Of a stretch of 26,944 nt of DNA, positions 14,513-21,624 are shown piece after piece (position 1 is the stretch's first letter; every line of letters begins with the position of its first letter). This stretch comes from JBARRS01 sp049644345 (GTDB taxonomy: Bacteria > Actinomycetota > Thermoleophilia > Gaiellales > Gaiellaceae). The stretch spans positions 1 to 26,944 of the forward strand of contig JBARRS010000137.1 in assembly GCA_049644345.1 (NCBI GenBank). Direction: 5' to 3'. The translations under genes were made by a program, and so were the position numbers. The notes below the pieces were generated by a model. That model saw nothing but the letters and a program-made list of their open reading frames with translations. It had not been told where the DNA came from and ran no database searches.

Positions 14513-16221
14513 CGCTTCATCAGCTTCTTTACCTGTGCCCAGGAGCGCGTGTTCACGACCTGCTCCGCGGTCAGCCAGCCGCGCCGCGCCTGCGCGACAC
14601 CGAGCTCCGCGTGGTCGAGCGCGCGGATCTCGTGCGAGTCGGTCGAGACGACCACCTTCACGCCGGCCTCCCGCGCCGCCCGCGCGTGCACATCCGTCAG
14701 GTCGAGCCGGTCGGGCTGCGAGTTGATCTCGAGGAATGTTCCGGTCTCGAGCGCCTTCTGGAACACGCGGTCGAGGTCGATCTCCGCGGGGCCCCGCTTG
14801 TTGATCTTCCTGCCGGTCAGATGACCGATGCAGTGGACGCGCGGGTTCTCCATCGCGGCGACCACTCGCTCGGTCAGGTCGAGGTCGAAGCCGCTGTGCA
14901 CCGACGCCATCACCCAGTCGAGCTTCGCGAGCTCCTCGTCCGGGACATCGACCTCGCCGTTCGCACGGATGTTCGCCTCGATTCCGTGCAGGAGCCGGAA
15001 CCGCTTCGGCAGCCCTTCGCGCAGCTGCTCGATCTGCCTCCGTTGCCCCTCGAGCTTGCCGTCACGCAGATAGTGCGAGTGGTCGGTGACCGCGTAGTAG
15101 GCGTAGCCGCGGCCAACCGCTGCTTCGACCATCTCCTCGAGGGTGTTCTTCCCGTCCGCCGACCAGCTGGTGTGGGTGTGCAGGTCGCCCTTGAGGTCGG
15201 AGAGCTCGACGAGCTCGGGCAGCTCGCGTTTCCGCGCCGCCTCCAGCTCGCCGCAGTTCTCCCGTAGCTCGGGCGGGATGTAGGCGTAGCCGAGGCGCTC
15301 GTACAGCTCCTCCTCGCCCTTTGCGGTGAACACCTCGCCGGTCTCGACGACCTTGACGCCGTACTCCGAGACCGAGAATCCGCGCCGGACTGCGTCCTCC
15401 CGCAGCGCGAGATTGTGCTCCTTCGAGCCCGTGAAGTGCTGGAGCAGGTTCCCGTACGACTCCGGGGGAACGACGCGGAGATCGAACCGGAGGCCGTCGC
15501 TGGAGACGACGGTCGCCTTGGTCGGCCCTTTCGCCGCAATCTCCGCCACCCACGTGAGCTTCGTGAAGTGATCGACCAGCGCCTTCGGATCGCTCGCCGT
15601 GGCGATGATGTCGAGGTCGCGGAAGGTTTCCTTCCGGCGGCGCACGCTGCCGGCCTCCGAGACGCGGTCGGCCGCCGGGTGCTCGCGAAGCGTCGAGACG
15701 ACGGCACGCACGGCCGGCAGGCCCTGACCAAGCAGCGGCCGGACCTCGATCGGCCGCCGCTTTGTGGCGAGGGCGTTCTGGACCCGCTGCTCGAGTCGTG
15801 GGCCGATCCCGGGGACGCCCCGCAGCCTTTCTGCCGCGGCCGCCTGTCGGAGCTCGGCCAATGTCGTGATCCCGAGCTCCTGCCAGATCTTCAGCGCCGT
15901 CTTCGGGCCGAGCCCCGGCAGTTTCGTGAACGCGACGACGTCCTCCGGCACCAGCGCCTTGTGCCTGGTCAGCGCCTCGATCTCGCCGGTCTCGACGATC
16001 TGGACGATCTTCTCCTGGATCACCTTGCCGATCCCGGGCAGCTCCTTCGCGCGACCCTCGAGCGCCAGCTGAGCGACCGGGGTCGCCGTCTCGCGGACCC
16101 GGGCCGCAGCTCGGCGATAGGCGAGCACGCGGTAGCCCGGCTCGCCTTCGAGCTCCAGGATGTCGGCGAGCAGCTCGAGCTGCTCGGCGACGTCCGCGTT
16201 CCGCGGCAGCGTCGTCGCCAC
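14509..16221 (-). CDS. polX: DNA polymerase/3'-5' exonuclease PolX
   Basis: Family X repair polymerase with a C-terminal PHP domain, 570 residues, the family norm. Three helix-hairpin-helix loops appear near 61 (LPGIGKV), 101 (LPGLGPKT) and 136 (VPGIGPR). The palm has GSVRRRKETFRDLDI with Asp202 and Asp204, and the third carboxylate in RFDLRVV near 247. The PHP nuclease starts at KGDLHTHTSWSADG (about 344) and continues with VTDHSHYL, GIEANI, ASVHSGF, GHLTGR and STDSHEI. It fills short gaps in base excision repair. I choose GTG at 16221 because TATGAT lies seven bases before it; ATG at 16233 is the alternative. It heads the run to the LytTR gene. Confidence 0.93.
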   Translation of the reverse strand: MATTLPRNADVAEQLELLADILELEGEPGYRVLAYRRAAARVRETATPVAQLALEGRAKELPGIGKVIQEKIVQIVETGEIEALTRHKALVPEDVVAFTKLPGLGPKTALKIWQELGITTLAELRQAAAAERLRGVPGIGPRLEQRVQNALATKRRPIEVRPLLGQGLPAVRAVVSTLREHPAADRVSEAGSVRRRKETFRDLDIIATASDPKALVDHFTKLTWVAEIAAKGPTKATVVSSDGLRFDLRVVPPESYGNLLQHFTGSKEHNLALREDAVRRGFSVSEYGVKVVETGEVFTAKGEEELYERLGYAYIPPELRENCGELEAARKRELPELVELSDLKGDLHTHTSWSADGKNTLEEMVEAAVGRGYAYYAVTDHSHYLRDGKLEGQRRQIEQLREGLPKRFRLLHGIEANIRANGEVDVPDEELAKLDWVMASVHSGFDLDLTERVVAAMENPRVHCIGHLTGRKINKRGPAEIDLDRVFQKALETGTFLEINSQPDRLDLTDVHARAAREAGVKVVVSTDSHEIRALDHAELGVAQARRGWLTAEQVVNTRSWAQVKKLMKR

Positions 16222-16228
16222 GCCAGCG

Positions 16229-16234
16229 ATCATA
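16229..16234 (-). promoter_or_regulatory. Putative -10 box (TATGAT) for polX
   Basis: Read on the minus strand, TATGAT differs from TATAAT at one base and ends seven bases before the GTG at 16221, which predicts a leaderless polX mRNA and supports that start. It lies in the short gap to the divergent glycosyltransferase gene. Confidence 0.5.
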
Positions 16235-16243
16235 GGCAGCGCC

Positions 16244-16951
16244 ATGCGCATCACCGTTTGCCTGCCCACGTACAACGAGTCCGACAACGTCGAGCCGATG
16301 GTGCGCGCGCTCGGCCGCCAGGGTGTGCACGTGCTCGTTATCGACGACGCTTCTCCCGACGGCACCGGCGAGATCGCCGACCGACTCGCCGCCGAGCTCG
16401 ACTACGTCGACGTGCTCCACCGCGAGCGCAAGGAGGGGCTCGGTCCTGCCTACGTCGCGGGGTTCCGGACGGCCCTCGAGAACGGCGCCGACCTGATCCT
16501 CGAGATGGACTGTGACTTCTCGCACAACCCGGCTGACGTTCCGCGGCTGGTCGCAGCGACCGAGGACGCGGACCTCGCGCTCGGCTCGCGCTACGTCGCG
16601 GGCGGCGCGATCGCAAACTGGGGAATCGGCCGCCGCTTCGTCTCGGCCGGCGGCTCGCTGTACGCACGGGTGCTCTTGAATACGGGCATCCGCGACCTCA
16701 CCGGTGGCTTCAAGTGCTACCGCCGCCGCGTGCTCGAGGCGATCGACCTCGACGCCGTCTCCTCACGCGGCTACGCGTTCCAGATCGAGTTGACCTACCG
16801 CGCGCTCCGCGCCGGCTTTCGGGTCGTCGAGGTGCCGATCACGTTCGTCGACCGCGAGGTTGGCGGCTCGAAGATGAGCCGCGGGATCGTGCTCGAGGCG
16901 ATCTGGAAGGTGCCGGCTCTGCGCGTATCTGCGCTCCGAGGGCGCATCTAA
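16244..16951 (+). CDS. GT2 glycosyltransferase, polyprenol-phosphate mannose synthase-like
   Basis: Glycosyltransferase of 235 residues, GT-A fold. It has LPTYNESDNV at the nucleotide site, VIDDASPDGTG (Asp34-Asp35), EMDCDFSHNP with the metal-binding DxD at 89-91, GSRYVAGG, FKCYRR, and DREVGGSKMSRG with Ser209-Lys210. This set is diagnostic of dolichol/polyprenol-phosphate mannosyltransferase (Dpm1/Ppm1). Such enzymes move mannose from GDP-mannose to a lipid carrier on the cytoplasmic face for later mannosylation outside. There is no transmembrane tail. The ATG at 16244 starts exactly at the conserved strand. Its TAA stop is the first part of a two-hairpin repeat. Confidence 0.9.
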   Translation: MRITVCLPTYNESDNVEPMVRALGRQGVHVLVIDDASPDGTGEIADRLAAELDYVDVLHRERKEGLGPAYVAGFRTALENGADLILEMDCDFSHNPADVPRLVAATEDADLALGSRYVAGGAIANWGIGRRFVSAGGSLYARVLLNTGIRDLTGGFKCYRRRVLEAIDLDAVSSRGYAFQIELTYRALRAGFRVVEVPITFVDREVGGSKMSRGIVLEAIWKVPALRVSALRGRI

Positions 16952-17010
16952 GGCGCCGACTCGGCGGCGCCGACCAGGAGAGGACGTGCGGGCTTTGCCC
17001 GTGCGTCCGT
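16947..17010 (+). repeat. Two-hairpin element, copy 1
   Basis: This is a 64-bp unit beginning TCTAA. The TAA is the stop codon of the glycosyltransferase gene. Hairpin 1 follows at once (GGCGCCG, six-base loop, CGGCGCC). A linker GACCAGGAGAGG comes next, then hairpin 2 (GGACGTGCGGGC, TTT, GCCCGTGCGTCC, which closes fully if two G-U pairs are allowed). The unit ends at the next TCTAA. No T-run follows hairpin 2. Copy 2 is identical and directly adjoins it. Confidence 0.9.
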
Positions 17011-17074
17011 TCTAAGGCGCCGACTCGGCGGCGCCGACCAGGAGAGGACGTGCGGGCTTTGCCCGTGCGTCCGT
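17011..17074 (+). repeat. Two-hairpin element, copy 2
   Basis: Exact tandem duplicate of copy 1 with a 64-bp period, again opening TCTAA followed directly by hairpin 1. After it TCTAAC recurs once more. That last TAAC supplies the first bases of the likely -10 box of trxA. Confidence 0.9.
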
Positions 17075-17076
17075 TC

Positions 17077-17082
17077 TAACAT
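17077..17082 (+). promoter_or_regulatory. Putative -10 box (TAACAT) for trxA
   Basis: TAACAT ends seven bases before the GTG at 17090, consistent with a leaderless transcript. It is formed at the downstream edge of the tandem repeat, so the repeat would terminate or insulate the preceding unit directly before a new promoter. Confidence 0.45.
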
Positions 17083-17089
17083 CCACGCT

Positions 17090-17416
17090 GTGGAGACGGT
17101 CACCGACGCGACCTTCGAGCGCGAGGTGCTACAGGCCGAGCAGCCGGTGGTCGTCGACTTCTGGGCGCCCTGGTGCGGGCCGTGCCGCGCGGTCGAGTCG
17201 GTGTTCGCCGACCTGGAGCAGGCTCACACCGGCCGGATCAAGTTCGCGAAGCTCGACATCGACGAGAACCTCGAGACCGCCTCTCGCTACAACGTCCTCT
17301 CGATCCCGACGGCGATCCTCTTCGAGGCCGGCGAGGCGCAAGAGACGGTGATCGGCGCCAGGCCGCGGTCGTACTACGAGCAGGCGTGGGCGCGCTGGCT
17401 CGGCACCGCGGCTTGA
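17090..17416 (+). CDS. trxA: Thioredoxin
   Basis: Thioredoxin of 108 residues, the normal length. The active site is FWAPWCGPC with Cys29 and Cys32. The cis-proline loop is VLSIPTAI with Pro73. The buried-Asp region VVDFWAP and LDIDEN are also standard. It is the cytosolic dithiol reductant for ribonucleotide reductase, peroxiredoxins and misformed disulfides. The GTG start has no ribosome binding site but has TAACAT seven bases upstream. It is flanked on both sides by members of the two-hairpin repeat family. Some loop residues differ from E. coli TrxA, but nothing suggests loss of activity. Confidence 0.94.
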   Translation: METVTDATFEREVLQAEQPVVVDFWAPWCGPCRAVESVFADLEQAHTGRIKFAKLDIDENLETASRYNVLSIPTAILFEAGEAQETVIGARPRSYYEQAWARWLGTAA

Positions 17417-17479
17417 GACGGCCGCGGCCGGCAAAGCCGGCACGGCCTCTTCTGGTCGGCGTCGCAAGCGACGCCTCAG
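17416..17479 (-). repeat. Two-hairpin element, copy 3, inverted
   Basis: This is a diverged copy on the minus strand. Its opening CTGA is the stop codon (TGA, 17478-17476) of the DppB-type permease gene. Hairpin 1 follows immediately (GGCGTCG, CTTG, CGACGCC; 17458-17475). The linker is GACCAGAAGAGG. Hairpin 2 (GGCCGTGCCGGC, TTT, GCCGGCCGCGGCC) follows and ends beside the trxA stop. Relative to copy 1, three stem positions change on both sides so that pairing is kept. Confidence 0.85.
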
Positions 17480-18516
17480 GCCGAGACGCCCTCCGGTACA
17501 GGGCGCTCCGCGGGACGCCGCCGCTCCACTTTCACCGGCGCGTCCGACGCCTCGGTCCTCGACACTCCCACACGCGGATCGACCAACGCGTACACGATGT
17601 CCACGATCAGGTTGAAGACGACGATCGCCACGGCCAGGAACACGATCACGCCGAGGATGATCGGCAGGTCGTAAGTCTCCACTGCGCGCTTCATCGTCTG
17701 CCCGAGCCCGTTGAGCCCGAAGACGTTCTCGACGAAGATCGTCCCGCCGAGCGCGACGCCGATGTCCATGCCGGTCATGGTCACGATCGGAAGCATCGCG
17801 TTCCGGAGCGCGTGGGAGCGGAGCACGCGCCATTCCGACGCTCCTTTCGCGCGCGCCGTTCGAACGTAGTCGTCGTCGAGCGTCTCGAGCACGTTCGCGC
17901 GCACCATGCGGGCGTAGAGGGCGCCGTACAGCGTCGCGAAGGTCAGCCACGGCAGGATCAGGTGGTAGGTCCACTGCACCGGCCCGCCGCAGGTGGCGCC
18001 CGGCGGCGGATGGACCAGGTCGCAGTAGCCGCCGAGCGGGAAGAGGTGCGCCTTGAAGCCGAGTCCCCACGACAGGACCAGGCCGAGCCAGATCGGGTGC
18101 ACCGAGATCCCGCCGAGCACGAAGACCATCGCGATTCGGTCGAAGAGCGAACGCGGCTTCACCGCGGAGAGCACGCCGATCGGGAAGGCGATCAGCAGCC
18201 AGATCACAGCCCCGCCGATGACGAGCGACCCGGTGATCGGCGCCGCGTTCGCGATGATCGTGGTCACCTTCACGTGCCCGCGGTAGGAGCGCCCCAGCTG
18301 CCCGTGCGCGAGCTTCCAGACGTACTGCCCGTACTCCTGGTAGATCGGTCCGTGCACACCGATCGCGGTGCGAATGTCGGTCACGCTCACCTCGTTCCGG
18401 GTGACCGAGCGGGCGCGCTGCGTCGGGATCACGAAGAACGTGATGTAGGTGACCGCCACGATGGCCAGCAGCAGCCCGACCCCCCACAGCAGCCGCCTGA
18501 CGATGTAAACCGCCAC
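17476..18516 (-). CDS. ABC transporter permease, DppB/OppB type, orphan
   Basis: Inner-membrane subunit of 346 residues of a peptide/nickel-type ABC importer. It starts with the typical VYIVRRLLWGVGLLLAIVAVTYITFFVIP helix and has about six membrane segments. The EAA loop that contacts the ATPase is RTARAKGASEWRVLRSHALRNAMLPI (roughly 224-249). GTIFVENVFGLNGLGQ and the ending DIVYALVDPRV also match. Partner genes dppA, dppC, dppD and dppF are missing here. It starts 36 nt after thiL on the same strand, so it may belong to the TPP-controlled transcript. The GTG start at 18516 has no clear ribosome binding site. Its substrate cannot be inferred reliably. Confidence 0.9.
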   Translation of the reverse strand: MAVYIVRRLLWGVGLLLAIVAVTYITFFVIPTQRARSVTRNEVSVTDIRTAIGVHGPIYQEYGQYVWKLAHGQLGRSYRGHVKVTTIIANAAPITGSLVIGGAVIWLLIAFPIGVLSAVKPRSLFDRIAMVFVLGGISVHPIWLGLVLSWGLGFKAHLFPLGGYCDLVHPPPGATCGGPVQWTYHLILPWLTFATLYGALYARMVRANVLETLDDDYVRTARAKGASEWRVLRSHALRNAMLPIVTMTGMDIGVALGGTIFVENVFGLNGLGQTMKRAVETYDLPIILGVIVFLAVAIVVFNLIVDIVYALVDPRVGVSRTEASDAPVKVERRRPAERPVPEGVSA

Positions 18517-18552
18517 CTCGGGTCTGTACGTTGACGGCCCGCGGCCGGATCT

Positions 18553-19350
18553 TCAAGCGAAATGCTCGAAACCGCCGAGCGGCTGCGGGAGATCGACGCC
18601 GTCGCCTCGTTCGCAGCGGCCGATCACGGGAAAGTCGAGCGGGTCCGGCGTCGCCGCGAGGAGCTCGTAGTCCTCGCCGAAGGCGAGGTCGTCGAGCGTC
18701 GCGCCCGCGGCCAGCGGCACGCGCTCGAGCTCGATCGCGACCCGGCAGCCCGAGCGCTCGGCGATGTGGCCGGCGTCCTTCCCGAGCCCGTCCGAGAGGT
18801 CCAGCATTGCGTGCGCGACACGAGCGAGCCGCTTCCCCTCCTCGATCCGGAGCGGCGGGCGGACGAAGCGCTGCCCGCGGAAGGCAGCGCCGGCGGCCCC
18901 CAGCGGGCCCGTGACCACGAGCAGGTCTCCCGGCTTGGCGCCACCGCGGCCGGGCACACGCTCGGAGCGTCCGAACGCCGTGACGCCGAGATAGACGCGG
19001 TCGGCCGCGCTGGTGTCCCCACCGAGCACGGGCACGCCGGCTTCCGCGATCCCCTCGTAGAGCGCCACCACGTCGTCGAGCTCCGTTCCTCCGGGGAGGC
19101 CGAGGCTGACAAGCAGGCCCTCGGGCTCAGCGCCCGAAGCCGCGAGGTCGCTGAGGTTGACCGCCGCAGCGCGGTAGCCCAGATCGCGCCAGGAGATCCA
19201 GTCGAGCCGGAAGTGGACGTCCTCGACGAGTGCGTCCTGGGTGACGACGAGCCCTTCGACCTGGGCCGCGTCGTTCTCGATTCGCTGCGCAAGCCCTCGC
19301 CGCTCGAGCTCCGCGAGCAGACCGAGCTCACCGAGCTCAGAGAGCCGCAT
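18553..19350 (-). CDS. thiL: Thiamine-monophosphate kinase
   Basis: Kinase of 265 residues, shorter than the common 310-330, that phosphorylates thiamine monophosphate to the cofactor TPP. It has VTQDALVEDVHF (family TxDxLVExVHF), AAAVNLSDLAASGAEP, VLGGDTS, the MLDLSDGLGKDA motif and FGEDYELLAA. The N-terminal metal/nucleotide motif that usually reads GDDAA is ENDAA here (residues 25-29), so one Asp is replaced by Asn26. The start ATG at 19350 lies inside the end of thiE (14-nt overlap); an earlier in-frame ATG would add only an unlikely 11-residue stretch. It is the fourth gene of the thi operon. Confidence 0.88.
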   Translation of the reverse strand: MRLSELGELGLLAELERRGLAQRIENDAAQVEGLVVTQDALVEDVHFRLDWISWRDLGYRAAAVNLSDLAASGAEPEGLLVSLGLPGGTELDDVVALYEGIAEAGVPVLGGDTSAADRVYLGVTAFGRSERVPGRGGAKPGDLLVVTGPLGAAGAAFRGQRFVRPPLRIEEGKRLARVAHAMLDLSDGLGKDAGHIAERSGCRVAIELERVPLAAGATLDDLAFGEDYELLAATPDPLDFPVIGRCERGDGVDLPQPLGGFEHFA

Positions 19351-19897
19351 CGACCGCCGCGCGGATGGCAGGAAGCTCGGCAACCCCGCGGATGACGGCG
19401 ACTCCGCTCGCTCCCGCCCGAATGCAGTCCCCGGCGTTCGCGGAATCGATGCCCCCGATCGCGACGAGCGGTGTCGCGACGACCGCGCCCATCGAGCTCA
19501 GGCCGGCCAGGCCGATCGGAGAGCCTGCATCAGGCTTCGAGGGGGTGCTCCAAACCGGGCCCGCGCCGATGTAGGCCGCGCCGAGCTCCTCCGCCTCGAC
19601 GGCCTCCTCCACGGTCGAGGCGGAGAGCCCGAACGGGTAGTGCGGCGCGCCCCCGAGCCGCTGCAGATCGTCCCGGCCGAGGTGAACGTAGTCGGCTCCG
19701 GCCTGCCGGGCGGCCTCGACGTCGTCGTTTACGGTGACCTCGAGATGGAGTGGCCGGGCCTCGGAGCCGATCGCCGCGGCCAGCTCGGCGATCTCCTCGG
19801 TCGGGCGGTCCTTCAGCCGTACCTGGATCACGGTCGCGCCGCCCTCGATCGCCCGGCGCGCGGTCTCGAGGTCAGACACCAGCGCGTGCAGCTTCAT
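19337..19897 (-). CDS. thiE: Thiamine-phosphate synthase
   Basis: TIM-barrel enzyme of 186 residues (usual about 210) that joins hydroxymethylpyrimidine pyrophosphate with thiazole phosphate to give thiamine monophosphate. Visible are VIQVRLKDR (diphosphate site), VTVNDDVEAARQAGADYVHLGRDDL, the YIGAGPVWSTPSKPDAG loop (family GPxxxTxTK) and VAIGGIDSANA near the C-terminus. The ATG at 19897 lies 26 nt inside the end of thiM and starts directly at the first barrel strand. It receives both precursors from the ThiD and ThiM steps of the same operon. Confidence 0.9.
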   Translation of the reverse strand: MKLHALVSDLETARRAIEGGATVIQVRLKDRPTEEIAELAAAIGSEARPLHLEVTVNDDVEAARQAGADYVHLGRDDLQRLGGAPHYPFGLSASTVEEAVEAEELGAAYIGAGPVWSTPSKPDAGSPIGLAGLSSMGAVVATPLVAIGGIDSANAGDCIRAGASGVAVIRGVAELPAIRAAVDAAL

Positions 19898-20681
19898 CGA
19901 CCTTCGCCCGGTCGTCGAGCGCCGCCGGTTCGAGCGCGGCGAGCGCGTCGTAGAGGTTGGCGTGAAAGCTGCCGGGCCCCTTCGCGTCGGTCGCCGCCGC
20001 CTCACCCGCGACGCCGAACGCGACGAGTGCCGCGACGGCTGCGCGCAGCGGCTCGGACACGGCCAGGAAGCAGCCCGTGATCGCCGTCGCCATGCAGCCC
20101 GTCCCAGTCACGCGGGAGAGCAGCTCGTGGCCGTTCGCGACGGAGAGCACCCGCTCCCCGTCCGAGACGTGATCGACAGGCCCCGTGACGGCGACGACCG
20201 TCCCGAGCTCCTGGGACGCGGCGCGGGCGAGCTCCGCACCGTGCTCGGCGCCGCCGATCGACTCCACTCCACGCACCTCCGCGGCACGGCCGATCGTGTT
20301 CGCTACCTCGCCGGCGTTGCCGCGCAGAACGGCGATGTCCACCTCGTCGAGGATCCTTCTCGCCGTGTCGGTTCGGTAGCGGGTGGCGCCGGCCCCGACC
20401 GGGTCGAGCACGACGGGAACCCCGCGTCCGTTCGCCGCCTTTCCGGCGATCAGCATCGACTCGATCCAGCCGTCCGAGAGCGTGCCGATGTTGAGGACGA
20501 GAGCGCCCGCGAGGCCGACCATCTCCTCGACCTCCTGGGGCGCGTGCGCCATCACCGGCAGCGCGCCCAGCGCGAGGGTCGCATTCGCGGTCTCGTTCAT
20601 GACGACGTAGTTGGTGATCTGGTGGACGAGCGGCTCGCGCTCGCGAAGGTCGCGCAGCGCCGCTCCCGCTTCGATGTTCAT
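19872..20681 (-). CDS. thiM: Hydroxyethylthiazole kinase
   Basis: Kinase of 269 residues of the ribokinase-like fold that phosphorylates the salvaged thiazole alcohol. Key segments are VHQITNYVVMNETAN at the substrate site, LNIGTL (63-68), DPVGAGA (93-99), RGNAGE (120-125) and VTGTGCMATA with the catalytic Cys196. The start ATG overlaps the thiD stop as ATGA and has AAAGGAG five bases upstream. Presence of thiM and absence of thiG, thiS, thiO and thiC nearby indicates that this operon serves salvage. Confidence 0.95.
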   Translation of the reverse strand: MNIEAGAALRDLREREPLVHQITNYVVMNETANATLALGALPVMAHAPQEVEEMVGLAGALVLNIGTLSDGWIESMLIAGKAANGRGVPVVLDPVGAGATRYRTDTARRILDEVDIAVLRGNAGEVANTIGRAAEVRGVESIGGAEHGAELARAASQELGTVVAVTGPVDHVSDGERVLSVANGHELLSRVTGTGCMATAITGCFLAVSEPLRAAVAALVAFGVAGEAAATDAKGPGSFHANLYDALAALEPAALDDRAKVDEAARAGV

Positions 20682-21457
20682 TCGGCTCCTTTCAGGTTGA
20701 AGACGTCGACGGGACCGTCGCCCGCTCCGAGCTCGTCGAGCCCGTGCGAGACGGCATAGCCGGCCGCCTCGGCTGCACCGCGGGCCGCCTCCAAGAGCGG
20801 CTCACCCCGCGCCAGCAGCGCGGCGAGAGTGGCCGAGTGAGTGCAACCGGCGCCGTGTGTGGAGGCGCGATGCGAGCGCTCGACCGGGATCTCCACGTGC
20901 TCGTTCCCGTCGAAGAGGTGGTCGACTGCGTCGTCACTGTGACCGCCCGTGACGATCACAGCCGCTGCCCCGCGCTCGTGCAGGCGCTCGGCGAGCTCGC
21001 CTCGCGGGCCGTTCAGCCCGGCCAGGGCCTGCGCCTCCGGGAGGTTGGGGGTCACGACCGTCGCCAGCGGGAAGAGCCTGCCGACGAGCGTCTCGACCGC
21101 GTCGTCCTGGAGCAGCTTCGCGCCTGAGCTCGCGACCATCACCGGGTCAACGACGAGCGGCACCGAGCGTCGCTCGAGGAAATCGGCGACGGTCTCGATC
21201 AGCCCGCGAGAGAAGAGCATCCCGGTCTTGGCTGCGTCGACGCCGATGTCGTCGAAGACCGCTTCGAGCTGCGCCGTGACGAACGCCGGGGGCAACTCCT
21301 GCACCGCCGTGACGCCAACCGTGTTTTGAGCCGTCAGCGCGACGAGTGCGCTCATGCCGTGGCACCCGGCGCGCGCGAACGCCTTCAGGTCAGCCTGGAC
21401 ACCGGCGCCGCCGCCGGAGTCGGACGTAGCGATCGTGAGGCAACGTGGAACTGACAT
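20678..21457 (-). CDS. thiD: Hydroxymethylpyrimidine/phosphomethylpyrimidine kinase
   Basis: Ribokinase-fold enzyme of 259 residues that phosphorylates HMP and then HMP-phosphate to the pyrophosphate used by ThiE. It has DSGGGAGVQADLKAFA at the N-terminus, VDPVMVASSGAKLL, TPNLPEAQALAG and HGAGCTHSATLAALLARG with the anion-hole GAGC. Length is normal. It is the first gene of thiD-thiM-thiE-thiL. Its ribosome binding site (AAGGGAG, 3 bases before the ATG) is the 3' end of a TPP aptamer, so translation of this gene is the likely control point. Confidence 0.95.
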   Translation of the reverse strand: MSVPRCLTIATSDSGGGAGVQADLKAFARAGCHGMSALVALTAQNTVGVTAVQELPPAFVTAQLEAVFDDIGVDAAKTGMLFSRGLIETVADFLERRSVPLVVDPVMVASSGAKLLQDDAVETLVGRLFPLATVVTPNLPEAQALAGLNGPRGELAERLHERGAAAVIVTGGHSDDAVDHLFDGNEHVEIPVERSHRASTHGAGCTHSATLAALLARGEPLLEAARGAAEAAGYAVSHGLDELGAGDGPVDVFNLKGAE

Positions 21458-21460
21458 GAA

Positions 21461-21545
21461 CTCCCTTCGCCGGTACTAACCGGATCAGGTTCAGCGGGGC
21501 TCAGCACGGGTGAACCCGTGGTTCCCCCGTGAGCCCCCTCCTTCA
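21461..21545 (-). promoter_or_regulatory. TPP riboswitch aptamer, proximal copy (diverged)
   Basis: On the minus strand just before thiD the RNA reads GCTGAG, then GCTGAACCTGATCCGG, then ACCGGCGAAGGGAG, the conserved THI-box order. The 3' strand of P1 contains the thiD ribosome binding site, which suggests translational control by TPP. Two conserved places are altered: CTGAGA is CTGAGC, and the P5 loop that should read TAATGCC reads TAGTACC. The P3 arm is long and G/C-rich. Ligand affinity may therefore be reduced. Confidence 0.85.
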
Positions 21546-21622
21546 CGGCTACGGCAAAGCAAGCCAAGTCGGCTCCGGCCGGGCAAAGCCCGACCTCCGC
21601 GGCGCAATCCTCGCTTCTCCAT
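21491..21622 (-). other. Possible 43-codon leader ORF between the two TPP aptamers
   Basis: ATG at 21622 stands directly after the distal aptamer, with AAGGGAGGAG just before it, as thiD stands after the proximal one. The ORF runs 43 codons and ends at a TGA inside the conserved GCTGAACC of the proximal aptamer. The predicted peptide is Arg/Gly-rich (MEKRGLRRGGRALPG...) and does not look like a folded protein. It may be a regulatory leader or a relic of a duplicated leader-plus-start. Coding status is uncertain. Confidence 0.3.
21577..21595 (-). other. Hairpin between the TPP aptamers
   Basis: An eight-base stem with a three-base loop (on the minus strand GGTCGGGC, TTT, GCCCGGCC; one G-U pair). 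It resembles hairpin 2 of the two-hairpin repeat, including the TTT loop, and GAGG precedes it. It might be a relic of that repeat or a terminator serving the distal aptamer. No T-run follows. Confidence 0.45.
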
Positions 21623-21624
21623 GA

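Noticed and set aside
16947..17080. CRISPR array
   Set aside because: The two 64-bp units are directly adjacent with no spacer, have two internal hairpins each, and no cas gene is nearby.
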